Positions 1-8,110 of a stretch of 64,000 bases of DNA are shown one piece after another. Numbering within the stretch: position 1 is the stretch's first letter; each line of letters begins with the position of its first letter. A program made the position numbers and the translations under genes. The notes beneath the pieces were generated by a model. It was not told where the DNA came from, made no database searches, and saw nothing but the letters and a program-made list of their open reading frames with translations. The stretch comes from Blautia sp900556555 (GTDB taxonomy: Bacteria; Bacillota; Clostridia; Lachnospirales; Lachnospiraceae): NCBI GenBank assembly GCA_964250615.1, contig CAXUGM010000003.1. One strand, given 5' to 3'.

Positions 1-1
1 A

Positions 2-829
2 TTGAAACCAGAGCTTGCAGAAGAACTGGGAATTCCTGCAACCTGTAAAATTGTTGCAGGTGCCGGGGATAATGCGGCGGCAGCCGTTGGAACAGGAACA
101 GTAGGGGATGGCATGTGCAATATCTCCCTTGGAACCAGCGGAACGATTTTTATTTCCAGCAAGGAGTTTGGGGTGGATCCGCATAATGCTCTTCATGCAT
201 TTGCCCACGCAGACGGGAACTATCATCTGATGGGATGTATGTTAAGTGCAGCTTCCTGTAATAAATGGTGGATGGACGAAATCATCGGAACCAAGGATTA
301 TGCCGGTGAACAGGATAAGATTGAAAAACTTGGAGAGAACCATGTGTTTTTCCTGCCATATCTGATGGGAGAACGCTCTCCTCACAACAATCCAAATGCA
401 AGAGGAACCTTTATTGGGCTTACCATGGATAGTACAAGAGCAGACATGACCCAGGCGGTTTTGGAAGGTGTTGCCTTTGCAATTCGTGATTCTTTTGAGG
501 TGGCAAAAGCTCTTGGAATCAAGATTGAGAGAACAAAAATCTGCGGAGGCGGTGCAAAAAGCCCTCTGTGGAAAAAGATGATAGCCAATATTCTGAATAT
601 TAAGGTGGATGTCATTGAATCAGAAGAAGGACCGGCACTTGGCGGTGCCATGCTGGCAGCTGTGGCAAATGGAGAATTCGCCTCTGTGGAAGATGCAGCA
701 GAGAAAATTGTGAAAGTGATTGATACAGTAGAGCCGGAACCGGAACTTGCAGCAAAATATGAAGAGAGATACCAGAAATTTGCGAAAATTTATCCGACAG
801 TGAAAGATCTGTTCAGCCAGATACTTTGA
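2..829 (+). CDS. xylB: xylulokinase, C-terminal part (5' end outside window)
   Basis: Phosphorylates D-xylulose to xylulose 5-phosphate for the pentose phosphate pathway in the cytoplasm. The 275 visible residues cover the second FGGY-kinase domain: the GTSGT nucleotide-site motif near residue 45, the PYLMGERSP segment, and the GGGAKSPLW motif near residue 181. Full-length family members have about 490-500 residues, so roughly 215 N-terminal residues lie upstream of the window and the first codon here is not a real start. A strong terminator follows at once, so it is the last gene of its transcript. Together with the xylan locus at 37-53 kb it suggests xylose catabolism. The family is clear; a related pentulose substrate is not fully excluded. 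Confidence 0.92.
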   Translation: MKPELAEELGIPATCKIVAGAGDNAAAAVGTGTVGDGMCNISLGTSGTIFISSKEFGVDPHNALHAFAHADGNYHLMGCMLSAASCNKWWMDEIIGTKDYAGEQDKIEKLGENHVFFLPYLMGERSPHNNPNARGTFIGLTMDSTRADMTQAVLEGVAFAIRDSFEVAKALGIKIERTKICGGGAKSPLWKKMIANILNIKVDVIESEEGPALGGAMLAAVANGEFASVEDAAEKIVKVIDTVEPEPELAAKYEERYQKFAKIYPTVKDLFSQIL

Positions 830-840
830 TGAAATAGTTG

Positions 841-891
841 AAAAGCCCAGAGCAAAATTCAGAACATGGAGATTGCTTCCGGGCTTTTTTT
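841..891 (+). terminator. intrinsic terminator after xylB
   Basis: AAAAGCCC pairs with GGGCTTTT, and an inner AGCAA/TTGCT pairing extends the stem; a run of seven T follows. Confidence 0.85.
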
Positions 892-943
892 GTTTGTGCA
901 TTATATACAATAAATAATATTCTGTTTAGTTAGAAAATACAAC

Positions 944-971
944 TTGACGAAGGTGGGGTAGGTAGTATATA
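944..971 (+). promoter_or_regulatory. promoter of the licT-PTS operon
   Basis: TTGACG, a 16-base spacer and TATATA (TATAGT or TATAAA just downstream are alternatives). It lies about 30 bases before the RAT element, which places RAT and its terminator in the 5' leader. The 311-base stretch between xylB and licT thus holds a terminator, this promoter and the antitermination leader. Confidence 0.6.
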
Positions 972-997
972 GTATAAATAGTTCAAATCACAGATAA

Positions 998-1027
998 TAG
1001 TGTGTTACTGTCAGGCAGGCATAAACT
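998..1027 (+). promoter_or_regulatory. RAT antiterminator site (LicT/BglG-type)
   Basis: The 30-base segment carries the conserved TGTTACTG...GGCAGGC core of ribonucleic antiterminator sites of the LicT/SacY/GlcT class. Its 3' end overlaps the 5' arm of the next terminator hairpin, as expected for mutually exclusive RNA folds. The adjacent licT product is the obvious ligand. Confidence 0.85.
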
Positions 1028-1091
1028 ATTCCATGCATTCTATCTTTTTTGGTTTGATAGAAGATATGCAGGATAAGTTTATGTTTTTTTT
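1020..1091 (+). terminator. leader terminator controlled by the RAT element
   Basis: CATAAACT (1020-1027) pairs with AGTTTATG (1076-1083); inner TCC/GGA, TGCAT/ATGCA and TCTATC/GATAGA pairings lengthen the stem, and an eight-T run follows. Binding of the antiterminator to RAT would block this hairpin and allow read-through into licT and the PTS genes. Confidence 0.85.
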
Positions 1092-1139
1092 ATTTTTGTG
1101 ATACTTTTTTGCTTAGCTTATAGAGGGGATTCTTAGGTT

Positions 1140-1961
1140 ATGTACCAAATTATAAAAGTGTTAAACAACAATGCGTTTCTTGCCAGATATGATGACGGAG
1201 AAAGAATTTTACTGGGAAAAGGAATTGGATTTGGCAAGAAAGCCGGAGATAAATTTCAGACAATCAAGGATGCAAGAGTATTTACTTTGGCACAAAAGGA
1301 AAACGAACAGTCAGGGATTAATGCGGTAAAAGGAATTGATCCTGTCTTTTTGGAAGCAGCGGGGAAAATCATTGAGGAGGCAGAAGCAGTCTTTGATTCT
1401 ATTAATCCAGATATTTTGTTGCCGCTGGCCGACCATATTGCATTTGCAGCAAAGCGGGCAAAAGAAAGAATTGATATTCCAAACCCCTTTATTGCAGATA
1501 TCAAAGCATTGTTTGGGAAAGAATATACGGTGGTGCTTAATTGCAGGGACAGCGTGGAAAAAATGACAGGGTACCAAATTACAGATGATGAAGTCGGATT
1601 TATAGCTCTGCATATTCATTCCGGATTATCAGATGAGCATGTGACAGAAACTTTGAAAATCACCCAGACGATTGATGAATGCTTGTTGATTGTGGAGGAG
1701 ACGCTGAAACAGTCCATCAGCCGTGAATCCCTAAGTGGTATCCGTCTCATGAGTCATTTGTATTATATGATTGACCGCATCAAAACAGGAGAAGATATTA
1801 ACATCGAACTGAATGAATTTGTGCAGAAGAATTATCCAAAAGCATGGGAAGTTGCAAGAAAGGTCTGCCTGTATGTGTTCGAAAAAATGGGAGTTCCGGT
1901 TTCTGAAAAGGAAATTGGATTTTTTGCGGTGCACATTCAGACCATTGTCAATATATGGTAG
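1140..1961 (+). CDS. licT: BglG/LicT-family transcriptional antiterminator
   Basis: RNA-binding antiterminator whose activity is set by PTS phosphorylation. The 273 residues match the family length: an N-terminal CAT RNA-binding domain (about 1-57, beginning MYQIIKVLNNN) and two PRD domains. Conserved phosphorylatable histidines are visible in PRD1 (ADHIAFA, LHIH) and PRD2 (SHLYYMI, VHIQ). The start is the ATG 11 bases after GAGGGG. The RAT/terminator leader lies directly upstream, so the gene probably autoregulates itself and the following ptsH-ptsI-EIIA-EIICB genes. Given the EIICB type, glucose or a related hexose is the likely inducer; whether to call it GlcT-like or LicT-like cannot be decided from sequence alone. 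Confidence 0.9.
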   Translation: MYQIIKVLNNNAFLARYDDGERILLGKGIGFGKKAGDKFQTIKDARVFTLAQKENEQSGINAVKGIDPVFLEAAGKIIEEAEAVFDSINPDILLPLADHIAFAAKRAKERIDIPNPFIADIKALFGKEYTVVLNCRDSVEKMTGYQITDDEVGFIALHIHSGLSDEHVTETLKITQTIDECLLIVEETLKQSISRESLSGIRLMSHLYYMIDRIKTGEDINIELNEFVQKNYPKAWEVARKVCLYVFEKMGVPVSEKEIGFFAVHIQTIVNIW

Positions 1962-2018
1962 CTGCTGATTCTAAATCAGTAAAAATATATTATCAAAATA
2001 AAGTGAGGAGAAAAGGTT

Positions 2019-2282
2019 ATGAAAACATTTGAGTACACAATTAAAGACGAATTAGGAATTCACGCAAGACCAGCAGGAATGCTTGTAAAAGAAGTGAAGA
2101 ACTATGACAGTAAAATTACTATTACCAGAAAAGAAGATGGAAAGTCAGCAGATGCATCACGTTTAATGGCAGTAATGTCTTTAGCTGTAAAATGCGGACA
2201 GACAGTAGAAGTTTCTGTAGAAGGTGGAAATGAAGACGCATCTTTAGAAGGAATGAAAGCATTTTTTGAAGCAAATTTATAA
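2019..2282 (+). CDS. ptsH: phosphocarrier protein HPr
   Basis: Small soluble PTS phosphocarrier moving phosphate from enzyme I to EIIA proteins. It has 87 residues with the catalytic motif GIHARPAG, His15. The region that in Bacillus HPr holds regulatory Ser46 (KSIMGVMSL) reads SRLMAVMSL: the Ser46 position is Arg48, with a serine (Ser47) one place earlier. If the alignment holds, normal HPr-kinase regulation would be absent or shifted. A good RBS (GTGAGGAG) precedes the ATG. It lies 57 bases after licT and 18 before ptsI. Confidence 0.95.
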   Translation: MKTFEYTIKDELGIHARPAGMLVKEVKNYDSKITITRKEDGKSADASRLMAVMSLAVKCGQTVEVSVEGGNEDASLEGMKAFFEANL

Positions 2283-2300
2283 AGGCGGCGGGAAACAGAT

Positions 2301-3920
2301 ATGGAAACTTTGAAAGGAAAAGCAGTATATAAAGGAATTGCACTTGGAAAAATTTCTGTACTTCGCAAAACAGAAAATGTAGTAAAACGTGTCAAGATTG
2401 AAGATGTGGATGCAGAACTGCAACGAGTAGAAGTTGCAAAAGAGCAGGCTATTGAGCAGCTTGGAAAACTGTATGATAAAGCTGTGAAAGAGGTAGGAGA
2501 AGCCAGTGCAGCTATCTTCGAAGTGCATCAGATGATGCTGGAAGATCTGGATTTTAATGAAGCAATTGAAAATACCATCCGCACACAGGAGGTTAATGCA
2601 GAATATGCAGTAGCTTCAACAGGAGACAGTTTTTCAGAAATGTTCGCCAGCATGGATGATGATTACATGAAAGCCCGTGCAGTGGATATTAAGGATATTT
2701 CAGAACGCCTGGTTCAGAATCTTGCTGGCAATGGAGACAATGCCCTGGACTTTACAGAGCCGGTGATCGTGGTGGCAGATGACCTTACACCAAGCGAAAC
2801 CGTGCAGATGGATAAGGAAAAAATCCTTGCATTTGTTACTGTTCATGGTTCTACCAATTCCCATACCGCAATTCTTGCACGTATGATGAACATTCCGGCT
2901 TTGATCGGTGTGGAAATGAATCTGGAAGACATGCAGACAGGGACAGAAGCTGTGGTAGACGGCTTCACCGGAGAATTTATTCTTTGCCCGGAAGAAGAAG
3001 TGAGGGCAAAAGCCCAGAAAAAACTGGATGAAGAAAATGAAAAAAGAAACCTTCTGCTGGAATTAAAAGGAAAAGAGAACATTACTCTTAGTGGAAAAAA
3101 AATAGAACTTTATGCCAATATCGGCAGTGCTGCTGATGTGGGATATGTCCTTGAAAATGATGCCGGCGGCATCGGGTTGTTCAGAAGCGAATTCCTCTAC
3201 ATTGGAAGAAATGAGCTTCCAAGCGAAGAAGAACAGTTCCAGGCATACAAGCAGGCTGCACAGAATATGGCCGGAAAAAAGGTAATTATCCGTACTCTGG
3301 ATATCGGTGCAGACAAACAGGCAGATTACTTAAATCTTGGCAAAGAAGAAAATCCGGCACTTGGTTATCGTGCAATCCGTATTTGCCTGACCCAGACAGA
3401 TATTTTTAAAACTCAGCTCCGTGCGATTTTCAGAGCTTCCAATTACGGGCAGATTGCAATTATGTATCCAATGATCACATCTGTAGAAGAAGTGAAGAAG
3501 ATTCAGGAAATCGTACAGGAAGTAAAGAAGGAATTACGTGACTGTGAGATTCCATACAAGGATGTAGAAGAAGGAATCATGATTGAGACACCGGCTGCAG
3601 TCATGATCAGTGATGAACTTGCAGAACTGGTTGATTTCTTCAGTATTGGAACAAATGATCTTACACAATATACACTTGCAATTGACCGTCAGAATGAAAA
3701 ACTGGATGCATTCTATAATCCGCATCACAAAGCAGTATTGAAAATGATTCAGATGGTAGTAGACAATGCACACAAGGCAGGAAAGTGGGCTGGTATCTGT
3801 GGAGAACTGGGTGCAGATCCGGAGCTTACAGAGACCTTTGTCCGCATGGGTGTGGATGAACTTTCTGTGGCACCGTCTATGATTCTGAAACTGAGAAAGA
3901 TTGTAAGAGAAATGGAGTAA
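2301..3920 (+). CDS. ptsI: PTS enzyme I (phosphoenolpyruvate-protein phosphotransferase)
   Basis: Takes phosphate from PEP and hands it to HPr. Order: N-terminal HPr-binding helical domain, phosphohistidine domain with the active-site His188 in GSTNSHTAILAR, and the C-terminal PEP-binding barrel with FFSIGTNDLTQY and the catalytic Cys500 in GICGELG. The length, 539 residues, is a little below the usual 570, from shorter loops and C-terminus rather than loss of a domain. It follows ptsH by 18 bases and precedes the EIIA gene by 13, so the general PTS proteins share a transcript with one sugar-specific permease. Confidence 0.95.
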   Translation: METLKGKAVYKGIALGKISVLRKTENVVKRVKIEDVDAELQRVEVAKEQAIEQLGKLYDKAVKEVGEASAAIFEVHQMMLEDLDFNEAIENTIRTQEVNAEYAVASTGDSFSEMFASMDDDYMKARAVDIKDISERLVQNLAGNGDNALDFTEPVIVVADDLTPSETVQMDKEKILAFVTVHGSTNSHTAILARMMNIPALIGVEMNLEDMQTGTEAVVDGFTGEFILCPEEEVRAKAQKKLDEENEKRNLLLELKGKENITLSGKKIELYANIGSAADVGYVLENDAGGIGLFRSEFLYIGRNELPSEEEQFQAYKQAAQNMAGKKVIIRTLDIGADKQADYLNLGKEENPALGYRAIRICLTQTDIFKTQLRAIFRASNYGQIAIMYPMITSVEEVKKIQEIVQEVKKELRDCEIPYKDVEEGIMIETPAAVMISDELAELVDFFSIGTNDLTQYTLAIDRQNEKLDAFYNPHHKAVLKMIQMVVDNAHKAGKWAGICGELGADPELTETFVRMGVDELSVAPSMILKLRKIVREME

Positions 3921-3933
3921 AGAGGAGATTATT

Positions 3934-4431
3934 ATGTTTGGTTCATTAAAAGAAAAATTAGGATTTGGCAAGAAAAAAGGAGAAGTATTAGGAGCACCTG
4001 TTGAGGGCGAAGCAGTGGAACTTTCAAAAGTAAGTGACCCTACTTTCGGAGAAGAAATTTTAGGAAAAGGTGTTGCTATCATCCCTTCTGTAGGAAAGGC
4101 AGTAGCTCCTATTGACGGTACAATCGAGATGGTATTCGATACAAAGCATGCGATTTCCATGACATCAGAAAGTGGAATCGAAATTCTGATCCATGTTGGG
4201 CTTGATACCGTTAGCTTAAAAGGTGAGCCATTTACAGCACATGTTGCAGCAGGAGATAAAGTAAAAGCAGGAGACCTTCTTCTGGAATTTGATATTGAAG
4301 CGATTAAGGCAGCAGGACTTGAAACAATTGTGCCAATGGTAATCTGTAATACACCGGATTACAGTGAAATTCAGGCATCTGCTGGAAAGACAGTTAAAGT
4401 AATGGATGAAGTCCTGACTGTCACAAAATAA
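3934..4431 (+). CDS. PTS glucose-type EIIA protein
   Basis: Cytoplasmic EIIA of the glucose/sucrose superfamily (PTS_EIIA_1), passing phosphate from HPr to the EIIB domain. The 165 residues include the two conserved histidines: His72 in KHAISM and the phosphorylated His87 in LIHVGLDTV, followed by GEPFTAHV and GDKVKAGD of the family signature. The N-terminal 20 residues are basic (EKLGFGKKKGE), resembling the flexible tail of Crr. It sits between ptsI and the EIICB gene, its evident partner, which lacks an EIIA domain of its own. Confidence 0.92.
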   Translation: MFGSLKEKLGFGKKKGEVLGAPVEGEAVELSKVSDPTFGEEILGKGVAIIPSVGKAVAPIDGTIEMVFDTKHAISMTSESGIEILIHVGLDTVSLKGEPFTAHVAAGDKVKAGDLLLEFDIEAIKAAGLETIVPMVICNTPDYSEIQASAGKTVKVMDEVLTVTK

Positions 4432-4443
4432 TACAGGTATATG

Positions 4444-4463
4444 AGCCTGTAAAACAGGCTTTT
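4444..4463 (+). terminator. hairpin between EIIA and EIICB genes
   Basis: AGCCTGT-AAA-ACAGGCT followed by TTT and flanked by complementary TATAT/ATATA. It may be a partial terminator or an mRNA processing/stability hairpin that sets EIIA against EIICB levels. Confidence 0.6.
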
Positions 4464-4518
4464 ATATAAAAGAAGATTTCACATAAGAAAGAGAAAAAGA
4501 AAAAGGAGGAAAAAGATT

Positions 4519-5997
4519 ATGATGAAATATCTTCAGAAATTAGGTAAAGCGTTAATGCTTCCAGTTGCATGCTTACCTATTTGTGGTATCCTTATGGGTA
4601 TCGGTTATGCACTTGCTCCGGCTGCTATGGCGGGCGAAGTAAATGGTTATGTTGCCAGTGGTGCAGCTTACACAGTAGGATTTTTCCTGATCAAAGCTGG
4701 TGCAGCATTAATTGACAATATGGCACTCTTATTTGTTATTGGTGTTGGTGTCGGAATGGCAGATGACAATGATGGTACAGCAGCTCTTGCAGCTTTAGCT
4801 TCTTGGCTGATGATGACAACTTTGTTATCTACAGGTGTTGTTGGAACACTGATGACTCTGGAAGAAGGAACAGCTAAGTTTATCGCATTCCAGAAAATTG
4901 CAAACCCATTTATTGGTATTCTTGCCGGTATTATTGGTGCAACCTGCTACAATAAGTTTAAATCAACAAAACTTCCGAATTTCCTTGCATTCTTCAGCGG
5001 AAAACGTTGTGTTGCAATCATCGCAGGTGTTGTTTCCATCATTGTATCCGCAGTATTACTGTTCGTATGGCCTGTAATCTTCGGTGCATTAGTCGCAGTA
5101 GGACAGTCTATTGTTAAATTAGATGCAGTAGGTGCTGGTATCTACGCATTCTTAAACCGTCTGTTAATCCCAACAGGATTACATCACGCACTGAACAATG
5201 TATTCTGGTTTGATACTATCGGTCTTGGTGACTTACAGAAGTTCTGGGCAGGTATGACATCTGCAGATGTTAACTGGAGCCTTGGTATGTACATGTCAGG
5301 ATTCTTCCCATGTATGATGTTTGGTATCCCAGGTGCAGCTTTAGCTATGGTTCATACAGCAAAAAGCAATAAGAAAAAAGTAGCAATCGGTCTTGTAGGA
5401 TCCGCTGCTTTCTGTGCTTTCCTTTGCGGTGTTACAGAACCATTTGAATTTGGTTTCATGTTCCTGGCACCAGGTTTATATGTAATCTATGCATTATTAT
5501 ACGGTATTTTCGTAACTGTAACTACATTATTAGGATTCCGTGCAGGATTCTCCTTCTCCGCAGGTGCAACAGACTTATTATTCTCTGCTTCCCTGCCAGC
5601 AGCACAGAAGACATGGATGATCATCCCTCTGGGTATCGCTGCATTTATCGTATTCTATGTAGTATTCCGTTTCGCTATCACAAAGTTTGATTTAAAAACA
5701 CCAGGTAGAGAAGACGATGAAGCTGATGAAACAAAAGTAGTATTAGCAAACAATGACTTTACAGAAGTTGCAAGAATCGTATTAGAAGGTTTAGGCGGAA
5801 AAGACAACATCACTTCTATCGATAACTGTATTACAAGACTTCGTCTGGAAGTAAAAGATAATACATTAGTTGATGAAAAAGTAATCAAATCTGCAGGTGT
5901 TGCAGGTGTTATCCGTCCAGGAAAAACAAGCGTACAGGTTATCATTGGAACACAGGTACAGCATGTTGCGGACGAATTTAAGAAGTTATGTAAATAA
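4519..5997 (+). CDS. PTS glucose/maltose-type EIICB permease
   Basis: Membrane sugar permease and kinase. The 492 residues hold an EIIC domain (about 1-390, roughly ten hydrophobic segments; the substrate region includes LLIPTGLHHALN and GVTEPFEF, hallmarks of the glucose family) and a C-terminal EIIB domain (about 410-492) with the phosphorylated Cys437 in DNCITRLRL. Start: ATG nine bases after GGAGG; the second codon is also ATG. It is the last gene of the licT-ptsHI operon and is followed by a strong hairpin. Members transport glucose, maltose, glucosamine or related sugars; glucose is the default guess. Confidence 0.9.
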   Translation: MMKYLQKLGKALMLPVACLPICGILMGIGYALAPAAMAGEVNGYVASGAAYTVGFFLIKAGAALIDNMALLFVIGVGVGMADDNDGTAALAALASWLMMTTLLSTGVVGTLMTLEEGTAKFIAFQKIANPFIGILAGIIGATCYNKFKSTKLPNFLAFFSGKRCVAIIAGVVSIIVSAVLLFVWPVIFGALVAVGQSIVKLDAVGAGIYAFLNRLLIPTGLHHALNNVFWFDTIGLGDLQKFWAGMTSADVNWSLGMYMSGFFPCMMFGIPGAALAMVHTAKSNKKKVAIGLVGSAAFCAFLCGVTEPFEFGFMFLAPGLYVIYALLYGIFVTVTTLLGFRAGFSFSAGATDLLFSASLPAAQKTWMIIPLGIAAFIVFYVVFRFAITKFDLKTPGREDDEADETKVVLANNDFTEVARIVLEGLGGKDNITSIDNCITRLRLEVKDNTLVDEKVIKSAGVAGVIRPGKTSVQVIIGTQVQHVADEFKKLCK

Positions 5998-6019
5998 GAA
6001 CTACATAATAGAAGCAAAT

Positions 6020-6051
6020 CATAAGGAAATGCAGAAATGCATTTCCTTATG
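6020..6051 (+). terminator. hairpin at the end of the PTS operon
   Basis: A perfect 14-bp stem, CATAAGGAAATGCA with TGCATTTCCTTATG, closes a GAAA tetraloop. The T-rich tail (TGCTGTTTGTT) is weak, so leaky termination into the CutC gene is possible. Confidence 0.75.
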
Positions 6052-6089
6052 TGCTGTTTGTTGACAGATTTTGTTTTATAGGAGGAACT

Positions 6090-6833
6090 ATGGGATATAC
6101 ATTGGAATGCTGTGTGGACTCTGTGGAATCTGCCATTGCTGCAAAAAAGGGCGGTGCGGACCGGATTGAACTGTGCAGTGCTCTTGTAATCGGAGGGTTG
6201 TCTCCCTCACAGGCACTTTACCAAAAAATCAGGGAACAGGTAGATATTCCGATTCGTGTATTATTAAGGCCAAGGTTCGGTGATTTTTGTTATACGGATT
6301 TTGAGCATGAAATTTTAAAAGAAGAAATCAGGAGTTTCCGTAAGCTTGGTGCAGATGGAATCGTCATTGGAACCATGAAACCAGATGGTACATTGAATCT
6401 GGAACAGATGAAGGAACTCATGGAGGAAGCCCAGGGGATGCCAGTCACCTTACACCGGGCATTTGATATGTGCCAAGACCCGTTTGTGACACTGGAGGAA
6501 GCAAAGAAACTTGGAATCAGTACCATCCTGACCTCAGGACAGAAAAATACCTGTGTGGATGGGGTGGAACTTTTAAAGGAACTGGTGGAAAAAGCACAGG
6601 GAGAAACAGAAATCCTCATTGGAGGCGGTGTGGATGCATCAGTGCTTCCTATGCTGGCAGAGAAGACGAAAGCAAAAGCCTATCACATGTCAGGGAAAAT
6701 TTCTATGGAAAGTGAAATGCGTTACCGGAAACAGGATGTGAGCATGGGAGTTGCGTCTGTAAGCGAATATGAAATCTGGCGTACCAGTGAAAAAAGAGTC
6801 CGGGAAGCAAGGAAGGTTCTTGAGCAGTTATAA
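6090..6833 (+). CDS. cutC: CutC-family protein
   Basis: TIM-barrel protein of the CutC family, named for copper homeostasis but of uncertain biochemical role. It has 247 residues, the usual length, with the family's opening ECCVDSVESAIAAKKGGADRIELCSAL-type segment (short part ECCVDSVES), LLRPRFGDF and TLHRAFD. The start chosen is ATG at 6090, nine bases after GGAGGA near 6081; a longer reading from 6051 would begin inside the upstream hairpin. It stands alone between the PTS operon and the yerC-like gene. Confidence 0.85.
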   Translation: MGYTLECCVDSVESAIAAKKGGADRIELCSALVIGGLSPSQALYQKIREQVDIPIRVLLRPRFGDFCYTDFEHEILKEEIRSFRKLGADGIVIGTMKPDGTLNLEQMKELMEEAQGMPVTLHRAFDMCQDPFVTLEEAKKLGISTILTSGQKNTCVDGVELLKELVEKAQGETEILIGGGVDASVLPMLAEKTKAKAYHMSGKISMESEMRYRKQDVSMGVASVSEYEIWRTSEKRVREARKVLEQL

Positions 6834-6881
6834 ACTTTATAAAAATTTTACAGATAAAGTAGAAAAATGACGAGACTCTTC

Positions 6882-6910
6882 TTTACTTCAAAAATTTACT
6901 GTGCTAATAT
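6882..6910 (+). promoter_or_regulatory. promoter of the yerC-like gene
   Basis: TTTACT, a 17-base spacer and TAATAT, about 107 bases before the start codon. Confidence 0.45.
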
Positions 6911-7016
6911 ATATTATAGTAATGGAAGATATAACCGATGAAGTGGTAATGTGCCAGAGTGATTCGGAAATAATCTGTTACGGGGTGTATATTACAATGT
7001 TAAGGAGATTTTGACT

Positions 7017-7313
7017 ATGAGCAAAAAAATTCACACAGAGGCAGTTGATTCCTTGTTTGACGCTATTCTCAGCCTGAAAGACAGAGAAGAATGTTATTTG
7101 TTTTTTGAGGATGTATGTACCGTAAACGAAATTTTATCGTTGTCCCAGCGTTTTGAAGTTGCTAAAATGCTGAAGGAAAAGAGAACATATCTTGAGATTT
7201 CTGAGAAGACAGGTGCTTCCACAGCTACCATCAGCCGTGTAAACAGAAGCCTGAATTATGGAAATGACGGATATGATATGGTATTCGAAAGAATGGCAGA
7301 ACAGGAAAAATAG
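7017..7313 (+). CDS. YerC/YecD-family TrpR-like DNA-binding protein
   Basis: A 98-residue member of the TrpR-related YerC/YecD family, with the helix-turn-helix near residues 60-85 (TYLEISEKTGASTATISRVNR). The target is unknown. Start: ATG at 7017, nine bases after AAGGAG; a TTG at 7011 is too close to the RBS. In Bacillus yerC lies next to pcrB-pcrA, and here pcrA is also nearby (8111), an arrangement that may be an old linkage. A terminator follows. Confidence 0.85.
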   Translation: MSKKIHTEAVDSLFDAILSLKDREECYLFFEDVCTVNEILSLSQRFEVAKMLKEKRTYLEISEKTGASTATISRVNRSLNYGNDGYDMVFERMAEQEK

Positions 7314-7331
7314 AAGCAGAATCAAAAAGAG

Positions 7332-7377
7332 AAAAGCTGTGCCGGGATATGGAGTAGATACCCTGGTACAGCTTTTT
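7332..7377. terminator. bidirectional terminator between convergent genes
   Basis: AAAAGCTGT and ACAGCTTTTTT form the outer stem, with CC/GG and GGG/CCC inner pairs; A- and T-runs flank it, so it can serve both the yerC-like gene and the opposing DUF1836 gene. Confidence 0.75.
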
Positions 7378-7395
7378 TATAGATGTTCAGCAAAG

Positions 7396-7992
7396 TCAGG
7401 ATTCCGGGTTAGACATTTTGTCAATCAAATGCTCAATCACCTGTTTTTTTACATAGACATCAAAACTCAGCATACAGATAAAAGCAAATTTCTGCAGGAA
7501 ATCACGATCCTCTTCTGGGACATCAGCAAAAGATTCCTGAGACTTATTAAATTTCTTGGTCACATCTTTGGCAAGGGGCTGAATCTGCTCCAATTCCAGC
7601 TTCATAACTTCTTCATAGATATCCTGTAATTGCAGGCTTTCTTCCCCTGAAAAATATTTTTCTGTAAGGGAAGCCAGAAGAACCTGAATATCATTGATAG
7701 ACAGGATATTCTTAAAATAATAAATAAAAGTCAGAATGAAAAGATGTTCTTTGGAATACTTCTTCTTAACCGGAGGGGGAAGAAGATGGTTTTTGGCATA
7801 GTTATTAATCATTGTTTTCGTGAGAATCTTATCCTCAGGATGACGTTTGGAAGATGCAAGTTGATCTTCCATAAAGGTCGTAACCTGATCCATATACAAA
7901 TCTATATTAGGAATCTCCCCTGGCTTGATGTAATCGATGCGGGAGACACTGGCTAAAATGCTGTTTAAAATATCTTTTGTGTCTATTGTCAT
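7396..7992 (-). CDS. DUF1836 domain-containing protein (putative regulator)
   Basis: A 198-residue protein of the DUF1836 family, common in Firmicutes and of unknown function. The N-terminal half contains a MerR-like winged-helix layout: KTMINNYAKNHLLPPPVKKKYSKEHL around residues 59-85 resembles the motif in which a short helix-turn-helix is followed by a wing. No enzyme motif or membrane segment is seen. The promoter lies back to back with that of pcrA. Confidence 0.75.
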   Translation of the reverse strand: MTIDTKDILNSILASVSRIDYIKPGEIPNIDLYMDQVTTFMEDQLASSKRHPEDKILTKTMINNYAKNHLLPPPVKKKYSKEHLFILTFIYYFKNILSINDIQVLLASLTEKYFSGEESLQLQDIYEEVMKLELEQIQPLAKDVTKKFNKSQESFADVPEEDRDFLQKFAFICMLSFDVYVKKQVIEHLIDKMSNPES

Positions 7993-8013
7993 GTTTTATC
8001 ACCTCTGCTCTCT

Positions 8014-8042
8014 ATTATATAGTTTTCAAAACCATTTGTAAA
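8014..8042 (-). promoter_or_regulatory. promoter of the DUF1836 gene
   Basis: On the minus strand TTTACA, a 17-base spacer and a perfect TATAAT. Its -35 lies only 6 bases from the -35 of the divergent pcrA promoter, so a regulator bound between them could affect both. Confidence 0.75.
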
Positions 8043-8048
8043 GTATTC

Positions 8049-8077
8049 TTGCGTTCTTCCAGGAAGAATGATATATT
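8049..8077 (+). promoter_or_regulatory. promoter of pcrA
   Basis: TTGCGT, a 17-base spacer and TATATT, 34 bases before the start codon. Confidence 0.6.
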
Positions 8078-8110
8078 GTAAGAACAAATGTTTTGGAGGA
8101 TAGAAAGATT

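Noticed and set aside
3534..4160. 208-residue open frame on the minus strand across ptsI and the EIIA gene
   Set aside because: It lies antisense to two well-supported PTS genes, has no RBS and shows no family features.
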